Source: Ruthenibacterium sp.
Lineage (GTDB): Bacteria > Bacillota > Clostridia > Oscillospirales > Ruminococcaceae
Direction: 5' to 3'
NCBI GenBank assembly: GCA_020025235.1
Contig: JAHHSL010000022.1
Location: 1 to 33,151, forward strand
Length of the DNA: 33,151 nt
The translations under genes were made by a program, and so were the position numbers. Below the pieces are notes generated by a model, which made no database searches, was not told the origin of the DNA, and saw only the letters and a list, made by a program, of their open reading frames with translations. This document shows, piece after piece, positions 15,856 to 24,442 of this stretch; positions within the stretch are counted from its first letter, which is position 1; the number at the start of each line of letters is the position of its first letter.

Positions 15856-17151
15856 TTATGCTGCGGACTGCGGCTCCGGCCGCGCGGGCATTTCCAGCAC
15901 GCTTACCTGATTCTGCCCAAGCAGGAACGTCTTGCGCCCCCGGACAAGATCTTCCGGTTTGGTCTGCGTTTCCACCTTTCCGCAGAAAACGCCGTCCAGC
16001 GCATAGCACAAAACGCCGTTGTTTGTCAGCACGAATGCGCCTTCTCTTCCGGCTGCCACGCGGTTTGCGTTCGCATTCACATTCGCGCGGCCGATTTCCT
16101 CCAGTTCGGAATTCAGGATCGTCAGCTGCGTCATCGCGCTGTGCACACCGTCACCGAACAGAAGGATCGGCGTCCTGCCCTCGCTGAACGCCGTGCTCTG
16201 CAGCATGCGTCCGCCGTAATCATAACGCGACAGCTCCGTTCCGTCCTCCGTACTGTAAACCGCCGCAAAAGAATCATACAAAACCATGATTTTCTTTCCG
16301 GTAAGGTACTGGAGTCGGACGGGCACTCCCTCGTTATTGCTGATCGTCACATACTCGCTGCGGCGCGTATCCATAAGATACACCCTGCCGCCGAGCATGC
16401 CGCCCTCTGCATACGGAACACCTGCCGCAAAGCGCCGGTTATCCTCTGCAAAGCTCATGGCTGTCGGAAGATCCTGCGTTTTGAACACATAGATTTCCTT
16501 GAACATCGGGTCGTACACCCGCAGCCTGCCCCGTGTGAACACCGCCAGCGTCCCGTTCGGGCTCATGGTGCAAAGCTGGATCGGGTCTTCCATTTTCGCT
16601 TCGTACAGGGTGCGGCTTCGGCTTTCCACCCGCAGCTCGTGCCCCGCACGGTTATAAATGCACACACGCGTGCTGCCCGCCGTGATGGACGGACGCGCAT
16701 AGCCGTGCTGGATGCGCCGCACTTCGTTGCCGTTTGCGGAATACATGGCAAGGTCTTTATCGCCCACCGCCGCAAAGCCGCCCGCAAGCGGCAATGCGCT
16801 CTGGAAGCCCGAAAGCGTGAACGGGATCGGAAAGCCCTTTCCCGGCGTCAGCGCGATCGTGACAGAATCCACTGCATCCCCCAGAAGGGCAAGCGATGCG
16901 CCGTACAGTCCCGTAAAATAGGCCAGAACACAGGCCGCGATGATTGCCAGCGCGGCAGCCAGACGCACATTGCGCTTATGCTTTCGCTTTCGCATGCGTT
17001 CTTCGCGCGCTGCCGCCGCACGGCGTACTTTCATTTCCGCCTCGGTCGGATGCGTCAGCACGATCGAATTGCCCTGTATCTGTGCATTTTCCCGCTCTGC
17101 CGATTGATTCACTTTTGATTCCTGCCCCGGTCTGCGCGGTATCTGTTCCAT
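15856..17151 (-). CDS. DUF5711-type anchored beta-propeller-like protein
   Basis: This 431-residue protein has an unstructured N-terminus, a basic stretch (EERMRKRKHKRN, about 50-61), one membrane helix at about 63-82, and a C-terminal region of repeated beta-strand units such as LAMYSANGNEV, RLRVYDPMFKEIYVF and AAVYSTEDGTELSRYDYGG. These look like blades of a WD40/quinoprotein-like propeller facing outside. The layout fits the DUF5711 family of Clostridia, whose function is unknown. It precedes a CvpA family gene by 37 bases. The ribosome binding site before ATG 17151 is weak. It follows truA by 51 bases and may depend on the upstream promoter. Confidence 0.8.
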   Translation of the reverse strand: MEQIPRRPGQESKVNQSAERENAQIQGNSIVLTHPTEAEMKVRRAAAAREERMRKRKHKRNVRLAAALAIIAACVLAYFTGLYGASLALLGDAVDSVTIALTPGKGFPIPFTLSGFQSALPLAGGFAAVGDKDLAMYSANGNEVRRIQHGYARPSITAGSTRVCIYNRAGHELRVESRSRTLYEAKMEDPIQLCTMSPNGTLAVFTRGRLRVYDPMFKEIYVFKTQDLPTAMSFAEDNRRFAAGVPYAEGGMLGGRVYLMDTRRSEYVTISNNEGVPVRLQYLTGKKIMVLYDSFAAVYSTEDGTELSRYDYGGRMLQSTAFSEGRTPILLFGDGVHSAMTQLTILNSELEEIGRANVNANANRVAAGREGAFVLTNNGVLCYALDGVFCGKVETQTKPEDLVRGRKTFLLGQNQVSVLEMPARPEPQSAA

Positions 17152-17202
17152 AAATCGTATACTCTCTTATCCTGATTTTATGCCTGCCGTGCCCGGCTTT
17201 TA

Positions 17203-17964
17203 TCACGTTTCTTCCGTCAGAAAAGCGTTTTCGGGATAATTGACGCGGTACAGGAAAAGCCCCTGCGCCTGTGCCGTATCCCCCGCCTGTGCACGGTCTT
17301 TGCTTTCTATGATCTGTTTCATCTGTTCGGGCGGCATCCGTCCCGCGCCCGCTTCGACAAGCGTACCGACAAAGATGCGCACCATATTATACAGATAGCC
17401 GTCTGCGCACACATGAAACAGGATATCCTCGTTTTCCCGCCAGACGCGTGCAGAATACACGGTGCGGACGGTATCGGTGATATCACTGCCTGCGGACATG
17501 AATGCCGCGAAATCATGCGTTCCCACCAGATACTGCGCCGCCTTTGCCATGGCACCGTCATCCAGCGGCGCCGAAATGCGCCAGCACAGCTTATTCTGGA
17601 ATGGGTCTGAAACCGGGCTGTTGTGGATGCGGTACAGATATTCCTTGCTCTGCGCAGAGTAGCGCGCGTGGAAATCCTCCGGCACCTGCTGCGCTTTTAC
17701 AACGCGGACGTCATCCGGCAGAAATCGGTTGACGGCCAGCGGCAGCTTGCGCGGCGCGATCGGTTTGGGCTGTGTGTAGCTGACGCAGTACGCCAGCGCA
17801 TGCACGCCCGAATCCGTGCGCGAACAGCCCTTGACCGGCGGACGTGTGCCGTACAGCTTTTCCAGTGCATCCTGAAGCACCTCGCACACGGAAAGCGCAT
17901 TTTTCTGCACCTGAAACCCGTGATACCGCGTGCCTTCAAACCGCAGTGTGATGCATACGTGCAT
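17203..17964 (-). CDS. truA: tRNA pseudouridine(38-40) synthase TruA
   Basis: The 253-residue enzyme converts uridines 38-40 in the tRNA anticodon stem to pseudouridine. The catalytic Asp51 lies in CSRTDSGVHA (47-56). RFLPDDVRVVKAQQVPEDFH and AQSKEYLYRI are typical of TruA, as is NMVRIFVGTLVEAG near 205-220. GGAGG gives 7 bases to ATG 17964; the in-frame ATG at 17985 lies upstream of that site. The gene sits 31 bases downstream of ecfT, the order seen in many Firmicutes. Confidence 0.96.
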   Translation of the reverse strand: MHVCITLRFEGTRYHGFQVQKNALSVCEVLQDALEKLYGTRPPVKGCSRTDSGVHALAYCVSYTQPKPIAPRKLPLAVNRFLPDDVRVVKAQQVPEDFHARYSAQSKEYLYRIHNSPVSDPFQNKLCWRISAPLDDGAMAKAAQYLVGTHDFAAFMSAGSDITDTVRTVYSARVWRENEDILFHVCADGYLYNMVRIFVGTLVEAGAGRMPPEQMKQIIESKDRAQAGDTAQAQGLFLYRVNYPENAFLTEET

Positions 17965-17995
17965 ATACGTTCCTCCGTTTTCCAAAATACCGGTT

Positions 17996-18814
17996 TCAGC
18001 CGATGCGCGGGAAATAGCGGTTGCTCATGCCGATCGCCACGAACACCAAAATCGCCGCCGCGGCGATGAGCAGGTCCGAACGGTGCATGTGCAGCTGTTT
18101 GAGCCGCGTGCGCCCTTCGCCGCCGTGATAACAGCGGCATTCCATAGCCATGGCAAGCTCATCTGCACGGCGGAACGCCGAAATAAACAGCGGGATCAGC
18201 ACCGGGATCAGCGCCTTGATGCGATCCTTCAGGCTGCCGGAATCCAGCTGCGCGCCGCGCGCTTTCTGCGCATTCATGATCTTATCCGTTTCTTCGATCA
18301 GCGTCGGGATAAACCGGAGCGCGATCGTCATCATCATGGCAAGCTCATGCACCGGCAGGTGCAGCTTTGCCAGCGGATGCAGCAGCTGTTCGATCGCATC
18401 CGTCAGCACGATCGGGCTTGTGGTATACGTCAGCAGGCTTGTGCCGACGATCAGGCAGACGATGCGCACCGACATCAGTATCGCATAGCCGACGCCCTCT
18501 TTGTATATCTTGAAGATCCACCAAGAAAAAACCGGCTCGGATGCGCCTGTCATAAAAAACAGGTTGAGCACCGCCGTAAACAGGATGATCGGCAGGATCG
18601 GCTTGATGCTCTTCCAGATCATTTTCACCGGGATTTTTGCCACGGCGTAAAGTGCCACAATCAGCACGATCGAAACGGCAAGCCCCACGGGATTGGAGCC
18701 GACGAACAGCATCACGATGTATGCGATCGTCAAAAGCAGCTTTACGCGCGGGTCCATAGTGTGCAGGATCGACGTGCCCGGAAAGTGCTGGCCGATCGTA
18801 ATATCACGCAGCAT
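17996..18814 (-). CDS. ecfT: Energy-coupling factor transporter transmembrane protein EcfT
   Basis: The 272-residue protein is the transmembrane T component of group II ECF transporters, which take up vitamins and metals via interchangeable S components. Several hydrophobic helices are followed by two coupling helices whose Ala-Arg-Gly-type motifs contact the ATPases: AQKARGAQ at about 187-194 and AMECRCYHGG near 232-241, where Cys replaces the usual Ala and Gly. The stop of ecfA2 and this start overlap as TAATG, and AAAGGAGGG precedes it. S components are encoded elsewhere. Confidence 0.95.
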   Translation of the reverse strand: MLRDITIGQHFPGTSILHTMDPRVKLLLTIAYIVMLFVGSNPVGLAVSIVLIVALYAVAKIPVKMIWKSIKPILPIILFTAVLNLFFMTGASEPVFSWWIFKIYKEGVGYAILMSVRIVCLIVGTSLLTYTTSPIVLTDAIEQLLHPLAKLHLPVHELAMMMTIALRFIPTLIEETDKIMNAQKARGAQLDSGSLKDRIKALIPVLIPLFISAFRRADELAMAMECRCYHGGEGRTRLKQLHMHRSDLLIAAAAILVFVAIGMSNRYFPRIG

Positions 18815-19683
18815 TATTCTCCCTCCTTTGCTTTGTCGCGGGCGGCAAGGATGGTTTTTACCGCGTATTTGACGGTGTAAACGTCCGTGGGGATATCAAG
18901 CCCCATGCTGCGCAGCCGCAGGAACACCTTGGTCACTTCCGGAACGGAAAGTCCCAGTTCCAGAAGCTCCGGCGCACGCGCAAACACCTTTTCCGTTGTA
19001 TCGTACATTGCGACATGCCCGCCGTTCATCACAAGCACGCGGTCGGCATATTTTGCAATATCCTCCATGGAATGACTGACAAGCACGATCGTCGAGCCGG
19101 TCTGCTTGTGATATTCGCGGATCTGGCCGAGGATCATATCGCGCCCCTCGGGGTCAAGCCCCGCCGCCGGCTCATCCAGCACCAGGATCTTCGGTTCCAT
19201 GGCCAGAACACCCGCGATCGCAACGCGCCGCTTCTGCCCGCCGGAAAGCTCGAACGGACTTTTTTCAAGCGCAGCCGCGGGGATGCCGCAGAATTCTGCC
19301 GCGCGGCGCACGCGCCGGTCGATCTCCTGCGCATCCAATCCCATATTCGTGGGGCCGAATGCGATATCCTTATAGATCGTCTCCTCAAACAGCTGGTATT
19401 CGGGGTACTGGAACACAAGGCCGACCTTGAAGCGGAACCTGCGGATATCCTTGGGGTTTGCCCACATATCCTCGCCGCCGATATAGACCTTGCCCTTGGT
19501 GGGGCGGTTGATGCCGTTGAAATGCGTGATCAGCGTCGATTTGCCGCAGCCTGTGGAACCGATGACGCCGACAAATTCGCCTTCCTCCACTTCAAAGCTG
19601 ACATGGTCGAGCGCGACCGTTTCATCCGGCATGCCCTGATTATAGATATACGAAAGGTCTTCCACCTTGATCATTGCAGACAT
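18814..19683 (-). CDS. ecfA2: ECF transporter ATPase EcfA2
   Basis: One of two ATPases of the ECF module, 289 residues. Walker A GSTGCGKST is near 36-44, the signature LSGGQKRR near 141-148, Walker B ILVLDEPAAGLDP near 163-175, and the H-loop in VSHSMEDI. ATG 19683 has GGAGGTG 8 bases upstream and overlaps the ecfA1 stop as TGATG, so the two are translationally coupled. The open frame extends upstream to 19758 without support. The C-terminal domain (RAPELLELGLSVPEVTKVF) is typical of Ecf/CbiO ATPases. Confidence 0.96.
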   Translation of the reverse strand: MSAMIKVEDLSYIYNQGMPDETVALDHVSFEVEEGEFVGVIGSTGCGKSTLITHFNGINRPTKGKVYIGGEDMWANPKDIRRFRFKVGLVFQYPEYQLFEETIYKDIAFGPTNMGLDAQEIDRRVRRAAEFCGIPAAALEKSPFELSGGQKRRVAIAGVLAMEPKILVLDEPAAGLDPEGRDMILGQIREYHKQTGSTIVLVSHSMEDIAKYADRVLVMNGGHVAMYDTTEKVFARAPELLELGLSVPEVTKVFLRLRSMGLDIPTDVYTVKYAVKTILAARDKAKEGE

Positions 19684-20558
19684 CAGGCATTCACCTCCGC
19701 TTTTGTTTCGGCGGGCGCCTGCCGGCCGGTCAGCAGCCGGTAAAGTGCCGCCGCGCACTCCTCCACATCAATGATGTCATCCGGCATCGGGCAGCCCGCC
19801 TGTGTAAGCAGGTGGCACAGCTCCGTTGACTGCGGAACATCCAGATGCAGCGAGCGGAGTGTTTCCACCTGGCTGAACACCTCTTTCGGGGTGCCTTCCA
19901 GAACAACGTGTCCCTCGCTCATAACAACGACACGGTCTGCCGTTGCCGCTTCTTCCATATAATGAGTGATCTGCACCACGGTGATGCCGTATTCTTCGTT
20001 GAGCTTATGCACGGTGTGCATCACCTTTTCGCGCCCGATCGGGTCGAGCATCGCCGTTGCCTCATCCAGAACCAGGCAATCGGGGCGCATGGCGATCACG
20101 CCCGCAATTGCAACGCGCTGCTTCTGCCCGCCCGAAAGCTTGTGCGGGGCCTTTTCGCGGTGCTTGTAGATGCCCGCCATTTTCATGGCGTCATCCACGC
20201 GCGCGCGCATTTCCTGCTGCGGAACGCCGAGATTTTCCAGTGCGAACGCAACGTCCTCTTCCACAACGGTCGCGACGATCTGGTTATCCGGGTTCTGGAA
20301 CACCATGCCCACCTTCTGGCGGATATCGAACAGCCTGTCCTCGTCCGCCGTGGACATATCCTCTACATAAACCGTACCTGTCTGCGGCAGCAGAATGGCG
20401 TTGAAGTGCTTTGCAAGCGTGGATTTTCCGCATCCGTTTGCACCCAGCACCGCCACAAATTCGCCGCGCTTTATTGTAAGAGAAAGATCCCGGACTGCCT
20501 GATGCTGATCATCGGTATAGCTGAATGAGATCTTCTCTGCTTTGAGCATTTCTTCCAT
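19683..20558 (-). CDS. ecfA1: ECF transporter ATPase EcfA1
   Basis: First ATPase gene of the ECF module, about 291 residues. Walker A GANGCGKST, signature LSGGQKQR and Walker B CLVLDEATAMLDP are present; Glu of DEAT is the catalytic base. The start is uncertain: ATG 20558 (GGGGA 3 bases upstream) or ATG 20549. A longer frame to 20591 starts with residues not found in the family. The gene follows the methyltransferase gene by 63 bases, with a short hairpin (20588-20605) in between. Confidence 0.94.
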   Translation of the reverse strand: MEEMLKAEKISFSYTDDQHQAVRDLSLTIKRGEFVAVLGANGCGKSTLAKHFNAILLPQTGTVYVEDMSTADEDRLFDIRQKVGMVFQNPDNQIVATVVEEDVAFALENLGVPQQEMRARVDDAMKMAGIYKHREKAPHKLSGGQKQRVAIAGVIAMRPDCLVLDEATAMLDPIGREKVMHTVHKLNEEYGITVVQITHYMEEAATADRVVVMSEGHVVLEGTPKEVFSQVETLRSLHLDVPQSTELCHLLTQAGCPMPDDIIDVEECAAALYRLLTGRQAPAETKAEVNA

Positions 20559-20621
20559 GCTTCCCCATCCATTCTTTCTCCTGTTCCGCACGGTTTTCGC
20601 CGTGCAGAACAGCCTGTTTTC

Positions 20622-21500
20622 TTACAGCTTTGCGCTGCGGGCAAGCCACCACGCGGTTGCGCCGCACGGCACAACACCGCCCGTTGCCGTCACCGGCAGG
20701 CCGATTTCATCACAGGTGGTATAGCCGCCCTTGTGCGGACACACGCGCGCATGCAGCATATACTCCATTACACTGGGGGAAAGCCCCGTCGTATAGCTGT
20801 TGACCGCCACAAACAGCGGGTCGTCGCTCAGCACTTCCATGCACAGATCAATGAAATCGTAAATGCTGTCTTCCAGCTTCCACACTTCGCCGCCCGGGCC
20901 GCGCCCGTAGCTGGGCGGGTCCATGATAATGCCGTCGTAGCGCACGCCGCGTCGGATCTCCCGCGCGACAAATTTTGCGCAGTCGTCAACGATCCAGCGG
21001 ATCGGCTTATCTGCAAGGCCGCTCACTGCGGCATTTTCGCGCCCCCACGCAACCATGCCCTTGCTGGCGTCAACGTGGCACACGCTTGCGCCCGCCGCCG
21101 CACAGGCAAGCGTTGCGCCGCCCGTATAGCCGAACAGGTTCAGCACGCGGATCGGGCGTCCCGCCGCTTGGATCAGCCGCGTATAGGCATCCCAGTTCAC
21201 GGCCTGCTCGGGGAAAACGCCGGTGTGCTTAAAGCCCGTGGGGGAGACCACCATGCGGAAATCCCCATAGCCGATCTGCCATTTTTCCGGCATTTTGCGT
21301 CTGTATTCCCACTTGCCGCCGCCCGAAGCCGAACGGTGGTACACGGCATTGGCCTGTGCCCACAGAGGGCTTTGCTTTTCGGTTTTCCAAATCACCTGCG
21401 GGTCGGGGCGCACAAGGATCGTTTTTCCCCAGCGCTCCAGGCGATTCCCGCTTGTTGCGTCGATAAGCTCATAATCTTTCCACTGATCTGCTGCCCGCAT
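20622..21500 (-). CDS. Class I SAM-dependent methyltransferase, RlmI-like
   Basis: The 292-residue protein belongs to the COG1092 group of SAM-dependent methyltransferases, which includes RlmI (23S rRNA m5C1962). Motif I is VLNLFGYTGGATLACAAAGA near 147-166, and motif IV is MDPPSYGRG near 221-229. Unlike RlmI it has no N-terminal PUA domain but a short beta-rich segment, and I see no catalytic TCS-type cysteine. The substrate is therefore open: rRNA is a reasonable guess, not established. GGAGG gives 6 bases to ATG 21500; the longer frame to 21659 overlaps ruvB and is not supported. It lies 130 bases downstream of ruvB. Confidence 0.85.
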   Translation of the reverse strand: MRAADQWKDYELIDATSGNRLERWGKTILVRPDPQVIWKTEKQSPLWAQANAVYHRSASGGGKWEYRRKMPEKWQIGYGDFRMVVSPTGFKHTGVFPEQAVNWDAYTRLIQAAGRPIRVLNLFGYTGGATLACAAAGASVCHVDASKGMVAWGRENAAVSGLADKPIRWIVDDCAKFVAREIRRGVRYDGIIMDPPSYGRGPGGEVWKLEDSIYDFIDLCMEVLSDDPLFVAVNSYTTGLSPSVMEYMLHARVCPHKGGYTTCDEIGLPVTATGGVVPCGATAWWLARSAKL

Positions 21501-21630
21501 GTCCAACCTCCGATATATTGACAAGGCGTTCCCACGCCTGTTCCGTTCTTTTCCGCATAGAACCGATTTTATCATAGCGGATAAATGTGAATAAATCATG
21601 TGCCGCCATTCGGGCACATCCGTTTCGGGC

Positions 21631-22695
21631 TTACAGATCCTCCATGGACTGCTGTTCACCCACCTGCGCCGAACCCGGCGCTTTCATGCCAAGATGTTCA
21701 TAGGCATACCGTGTCACGCAGCGTCCGCGCGGGGTGCGCGTCAGATAGCCCAGCTGCATCAGATACGGCTCGCACACATCCTCCAGCGTGACGGATTCCT
21801 CCCCCAGCGCTGCAGCGATCGTCTCCAGTCCGACCGGGCCGCCGTCATACAGTTCAATGATCGCGCGCAGCAGGCTGCGATCCATTTCATCCAGACCGAT
21901 GCGGTCGATGCCCATGCGGTCCAGCGATTCCCGCGCGATTTTCCGGTCGATGACGCCATCGCCCAGCACCGCCGCAAAATCGCGGGCGCGCTTGAGCAGA
22001 CGGTTTGCAACACGCGGCGTTCCGCGGCTGCAGCGCGCCATTTCCAAAGCGCCCTCCTCTTCACACGGCACGCCCAGGATCGACGCCGAACGGCGGATGA
22101 TCCGCGCAAGCTCGTCGGGCGAATAGAGCTCCAGCTTCAACAGCACGCCGAAGCGGTCGCGCAGCGGGCCGGTGATCTGGCCGGCGCGCGTGGTTGCACC
22201 CACAAGGGTAAAGCGCGGCAGATTGATGCGAATGGACTGTGCCGAAGGACCTTTGCCGATCATGATATCCAGCGCGTAATCCTCGAGCGCGGGATACAGC
22301 ACCTCCTCCACCTGACGGGAAAGACGGTGGATCTCGTCGATAAAGAGCACGTCGCCCTCCTGCAGGTTCGTCAGCAGTGCCGCAAGATCGCCGGGCTTTT
22401 CGATAGCAGGGCCGCTTGTAATGCGGATCTGCACGCCCATTTCGTGCGCCACGATGCAGGCAAGCGTTGTTTTGCCAAGGCCCGGCGGGCCGTACAAAAG
22501 CAGGTGGTCGAGCGGTTCCCCGCGCATTTTTGCCGCCTGCAGATAGATTTTCAGGTTTTCCTTTGCCTTTTCCTGTCCGACATATTCATCCAGCGTTTTC
22601 GGTCGAAGCGAGGCTTCGTTATCAAAGTCCTCGGGTTCCGGTTCCGGACTGACAAGACGCTGTGTATTATTGACCTGTACTGTTTCCAGCGCCAT
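21631..22695 (-). CDS. ruvB: Holliday junction branch migration ATPase RuvB
   Basis: This 354-residue hexameric AAA+ motor drives Holliday junction migration together with RuvA. Walker A GPPGLGKT is at 69-76 and Walker B VLFIDEIHRL near 115-124; GATTRAGQITGPLRDRFG holds sensor 1 and the arginine finger. The C-terminal winged helix has GLETIAAALGE and RTPRGRCVT. AGGAGGT precedes ATG 22695, three bases after the ruvA stop. It is the third gene of the ruvCAB operon. Confidence 0.97.
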   Translation of the reverse strand: MALETVQVNNTQRLVSPEPEPEDFDNEASLRPKTLDEYVGQEKAKENLKIYLQAAKMRGEPLDHLLLYGPPGLGKTTLACIVAHEMGVQIRITSGPAIEKPGDLAALLTNLQEGDVLFIDEIHRLSRQVEEVLYPALEDYALDIMIGKGPSAQSIRINLPRFTLVGATTRAGQITGPLRDRFGVLLKLELYSPDELARIIRRSASILGVPCEEEGALEMARCSRGTPRVANRLLKRARDFAAVLGDGVIDRKIARESLDRMGIDRIGLDEMDRSLLRAIIELYDGGPVGLETIAAALGEESVTLEDVCEPYLMQLGYLTRTPRGRCVTRYAYEHLGMKAPGSAQVGEQQSMEDL

Positions 22696-22698
22696 GAT

Positions 22699-23301
22699 TT
22701 ACCTCCTCTTTCCGATTCCCTGCAAAGCAAGGCGGATCATTTCCTGCACCGGCAGCGCCGGGTCGATCCCGGCCAGTGCCTGTGCCGCTTCCGTTCCTGT
22801 ATATCCAAGGCTTGTAAGCGCCGCCACGGCCTGCGCCGCACTGCCCGCGGGCGCCGCCGCCTGTGCCGCGCCCGTCAGGTTCAGGTCTGCCGCAAGGCCC
22901 TTGCCGACCTTATCCTTCAGTTCCAGCACGATGCGCTGGGCAAGCTTCGGCCCCACGCCGTTGGCCGCAGTGAATGCCTTGTGGTCGCCGCCGGAAATGG
23001 CAAGCGCGATGCGGTCGGGGCTGAGCACGCTTAAAATCGAAAGCCCCACCTTCGGCCCCACGCCGGAAACACCCGTCAGAAGCTTGAATGCCGTGCGGCT
23101 GTCCTTATCGGCAAAGCCGAACAGCGAAATGTCGCTGTCGGTCACGTTCATACTGGTATAAAGGGTGCATTTTTCACCCACCGCCGGCAGCGTTCCCGCC
23201 GTTGAGGAAGGGATCAATGCCAGATAACCGACGCCGCCGCAGTCGATGACCGCATAATCCGCCGATTTTTCCAAAAGTTTTCCTGTCAGACAGCTGATCA
23301 T
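22699..23301 (-). CDS. ruvA: Holliday junction DNA-binding subunit RuvA
   Basis: This 200-residue tetrameric protein binds four-way junctions and loads RuvB. It has an N-terminal OB-fold (residues 1-62), two helix-hairpin-helix motifs (VSGVGPKVGLSIL near 77-89 and NGVGPKLAQRIV near 113-124), and a flexible Ala-rich linker before the RuvB-binding C-terminal domain (AALTSLGYTGTEAAQAL). GGAGG is 5 bases before ATG 23301. Confidence 0.97.
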   Translation of the reverse strand: MISCLTGKLLEKSADYAVIDCGGVGYLALIPSSTAGTLPAVGEKCTLYTSMNVTDSDISLFGFADKDSRTAFKLLTGVSGVGPKVGLSILSVLSPDRIALAISGGDHKAFTAANGVGPKLAQRIVLELKDKVGKGLAADLNLTGAAQAAAPAGSAAQAVAALTSLGYTGTEAAQALAGIDPALPVQEMIRLALQGIGKRR

Positions 23302-23337
23302 AATATCCTCCGTTCTTTCCCGATCGGATCAGGCCGA

Positions 23338-23859
23338 TCAGAAATATCCCATCTGCTGGCGCTTTGTCAGCGCAACACCGTACTGCTTCGAGCGGTAGCT
23401 GTACGCATGGCAGATCGCCATGGCAAGCGCATCGGCCGTATCGTCCGGCTTTGGGACGGACGGCAGACGCAGGATCGTTTTCGTCATTTCCTGCACCTGC
23501 TTTTTGGTCGCCTTGCCATAGCCCGAAACGCTCTGCTTTACCTGCAGCGGCGTGTATTCAAAGATCGGCACGCCCGCCTGATGCGCGCACAAAAGCAGCA
23601 CGCCGCGCGCTTCTGCAACGGCGATCACGGTTTTCTGGTTCGTGGTGTAAAACAGTGTTTCAATCGCCATGGCGTCCGGCTTCACTGCATCCAGAAGCTG
23701 TGTCATATCCTGATAAATTTCCGAAAGGCGGTCTTCAAACGTGGTGTGCGCCTTGGTTGTGATCGCCCCGTACTGCAGCGTTGTAAATGTATTCTGGGTA
23801 TAATCCAGCGCCCCGAATCCGACGATCGCATACCCCGGATCGATCCCGAGTATTCTCAT
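23338..23859 (-). CDS. ruvC: Crossover junction endonuclease RuvC
   Basis: This 173-residue dimeric endonuclease resolves Holliday junctions. The acidic catalytic set is present: Asp7 (GIDPG), Glu67 (AIETLFY), Asp140 and Asp143 (PDDTADALA). AAGGTG lies 4 bases upstream of ATG 23859, and a near-consensus promoter precedes it. It leads the ruvC-ruvA-ruvB operon, 36 bases upstream of ruvA. Confidence 0.97.
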   Translation of the reverse strand: MRILGIDPGYAIVGFGALDYTQNTFTTLQYGAITTKAHTTFEDRLSEIYQDMTQLLDAVKPDAMAIETLFYTTNQKTVIAVAEARGVLLLCAHQAGVPIFEYTPLQVKQSVSGYGKATKKQVQEMTKTILRLPSVPKPDDTADALAMAICHAYSYRSKQYGVALTKRQQMGYF

Positions 23860-23909
23860 TTTACACCTTCTTTTCCCTTGCGTCCGATCTGTAACCGTAT
23901 AATCACTTC

Positions 23910-23938
23910 ATTATATCATATCGCGTATGCAGTTACAA
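23910..23938 (-). promoter_or_regulatory. Promoter of the ruvCAB operon
   Basis: On the minus strand TTGTAA (23938-23933) and a perfect TATAAT (23915-23910) are 17 bases apart. The transcript would start about 45 bases upstream of ruvC. No LexA-like box was recognised around it. Confidence 0.75.
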
Positions 23939-24090
23939 GAATTCCCGCACATTCCGCACTATTCCGTGCTTTTTTCTTTGTGCAGATTTACAAATTTTTA
24001 CAGTGTGCAGCCATTCCCGAACGGCTTTACGTTCCACACCCGCCGGATCGCCGTGCATCGCTGCTCTGCCGCAGAAAATGCCGATATGCA

Positions 24091-24126
24091 AAAAGCACCG
24101 GCAGGCTTTCGCCTTCCGGTGCTTTT
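24091..24126 (-). terminator. Terminator of the tRNA-Val gene
   Basis: AAAAGCACCGG (24091-24101) and CCGGTGCTTTT (24116-24126) pair perfectly with an inner GGC/GCC extension and a T-run on the minus strand. It starts 5 bases after the tRNA 3' end. Confidence 0.93.
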
Positions 24127-24130
24127 AGAC

Positions 24131-24206
24131 TGGTGGACAGTAAGGGACTCGAACCCCTGACCCCCTGCACGTCAAGCAGGTGCTCTACCAGCTGAGCTAA
24201 CTGTCC
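24131..24206 (-). tRNA. tRNA-Val (anticodon GAC)
   Basis: A complete 76-base cloverleaf. The acceptor stem is GGACAGT/ACTGTCC with discriminator A and an encoded CCA (24133-24131). The D arm contains AGCTCAGCTGGTAGAGC. The anticodon stem CCTGC/GCAGG encloses loop TTGACGT, anticodon GAC, which reads valine codons GUC and GUU. The T arm is AGGGG-TTCGAGT-CCCTT. The last 28 bases recur exactly at 31448-31475, next to a prophage. Confidence 0.97.
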
Positions 24207-24234
24207 GTTTTTCTGTTAAATTTGCGACTTGTTC

Positions 24235-24263
24235 AGTATATCAGGTTTTGCTGTGAAATGCAA
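24235..24263 (-). promoter_or_regulatory. Promoter of the tRNA-Val gene
   Basis: On the minus strand TTGCAT (24263-24258) and TATACT (24240-24235) are 17 bases apart. The -10 box ends 28 bases before the mature tRNA 5' end. Confidence 0.7.
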
Positions 24264-24442
24264 GACAAAATTTTTATTTTTTCAAAAAAATTTACTGCAC
24301 ACTCTTTTCCCCGCATTTCCTTTCGCCCCTGCGGCTGCATACAGCCTGCACCGGTTCAGCGTTTTTACAATTTTTCTTGCACCGCAGCCGTGTTCCTGCT
24401 GACGCCATGTGAGAATCTCCCCTCCGGGAATATGAAGATACA
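24264..24442. other. Intergenic stretch between the tRNA promoter and the hairpin after the anchored protein gene
   Basis: The region 24207-24522 has no protein gene. Besides the tRNA promoter and the hairpin at 24443-24489, I see only an A/T-rich run near 24265-24295 and no recognisable RNA or repeat. Confidence 0.5.

Noticed and set aside
23927..24160. Small plus-strand frame ending in a WWTVRDSNP-like peptide
   Set aside because: This peptide is a classic artefact of reading a tRNA gene in the wrong sense; here it comes from tRNA-Val.
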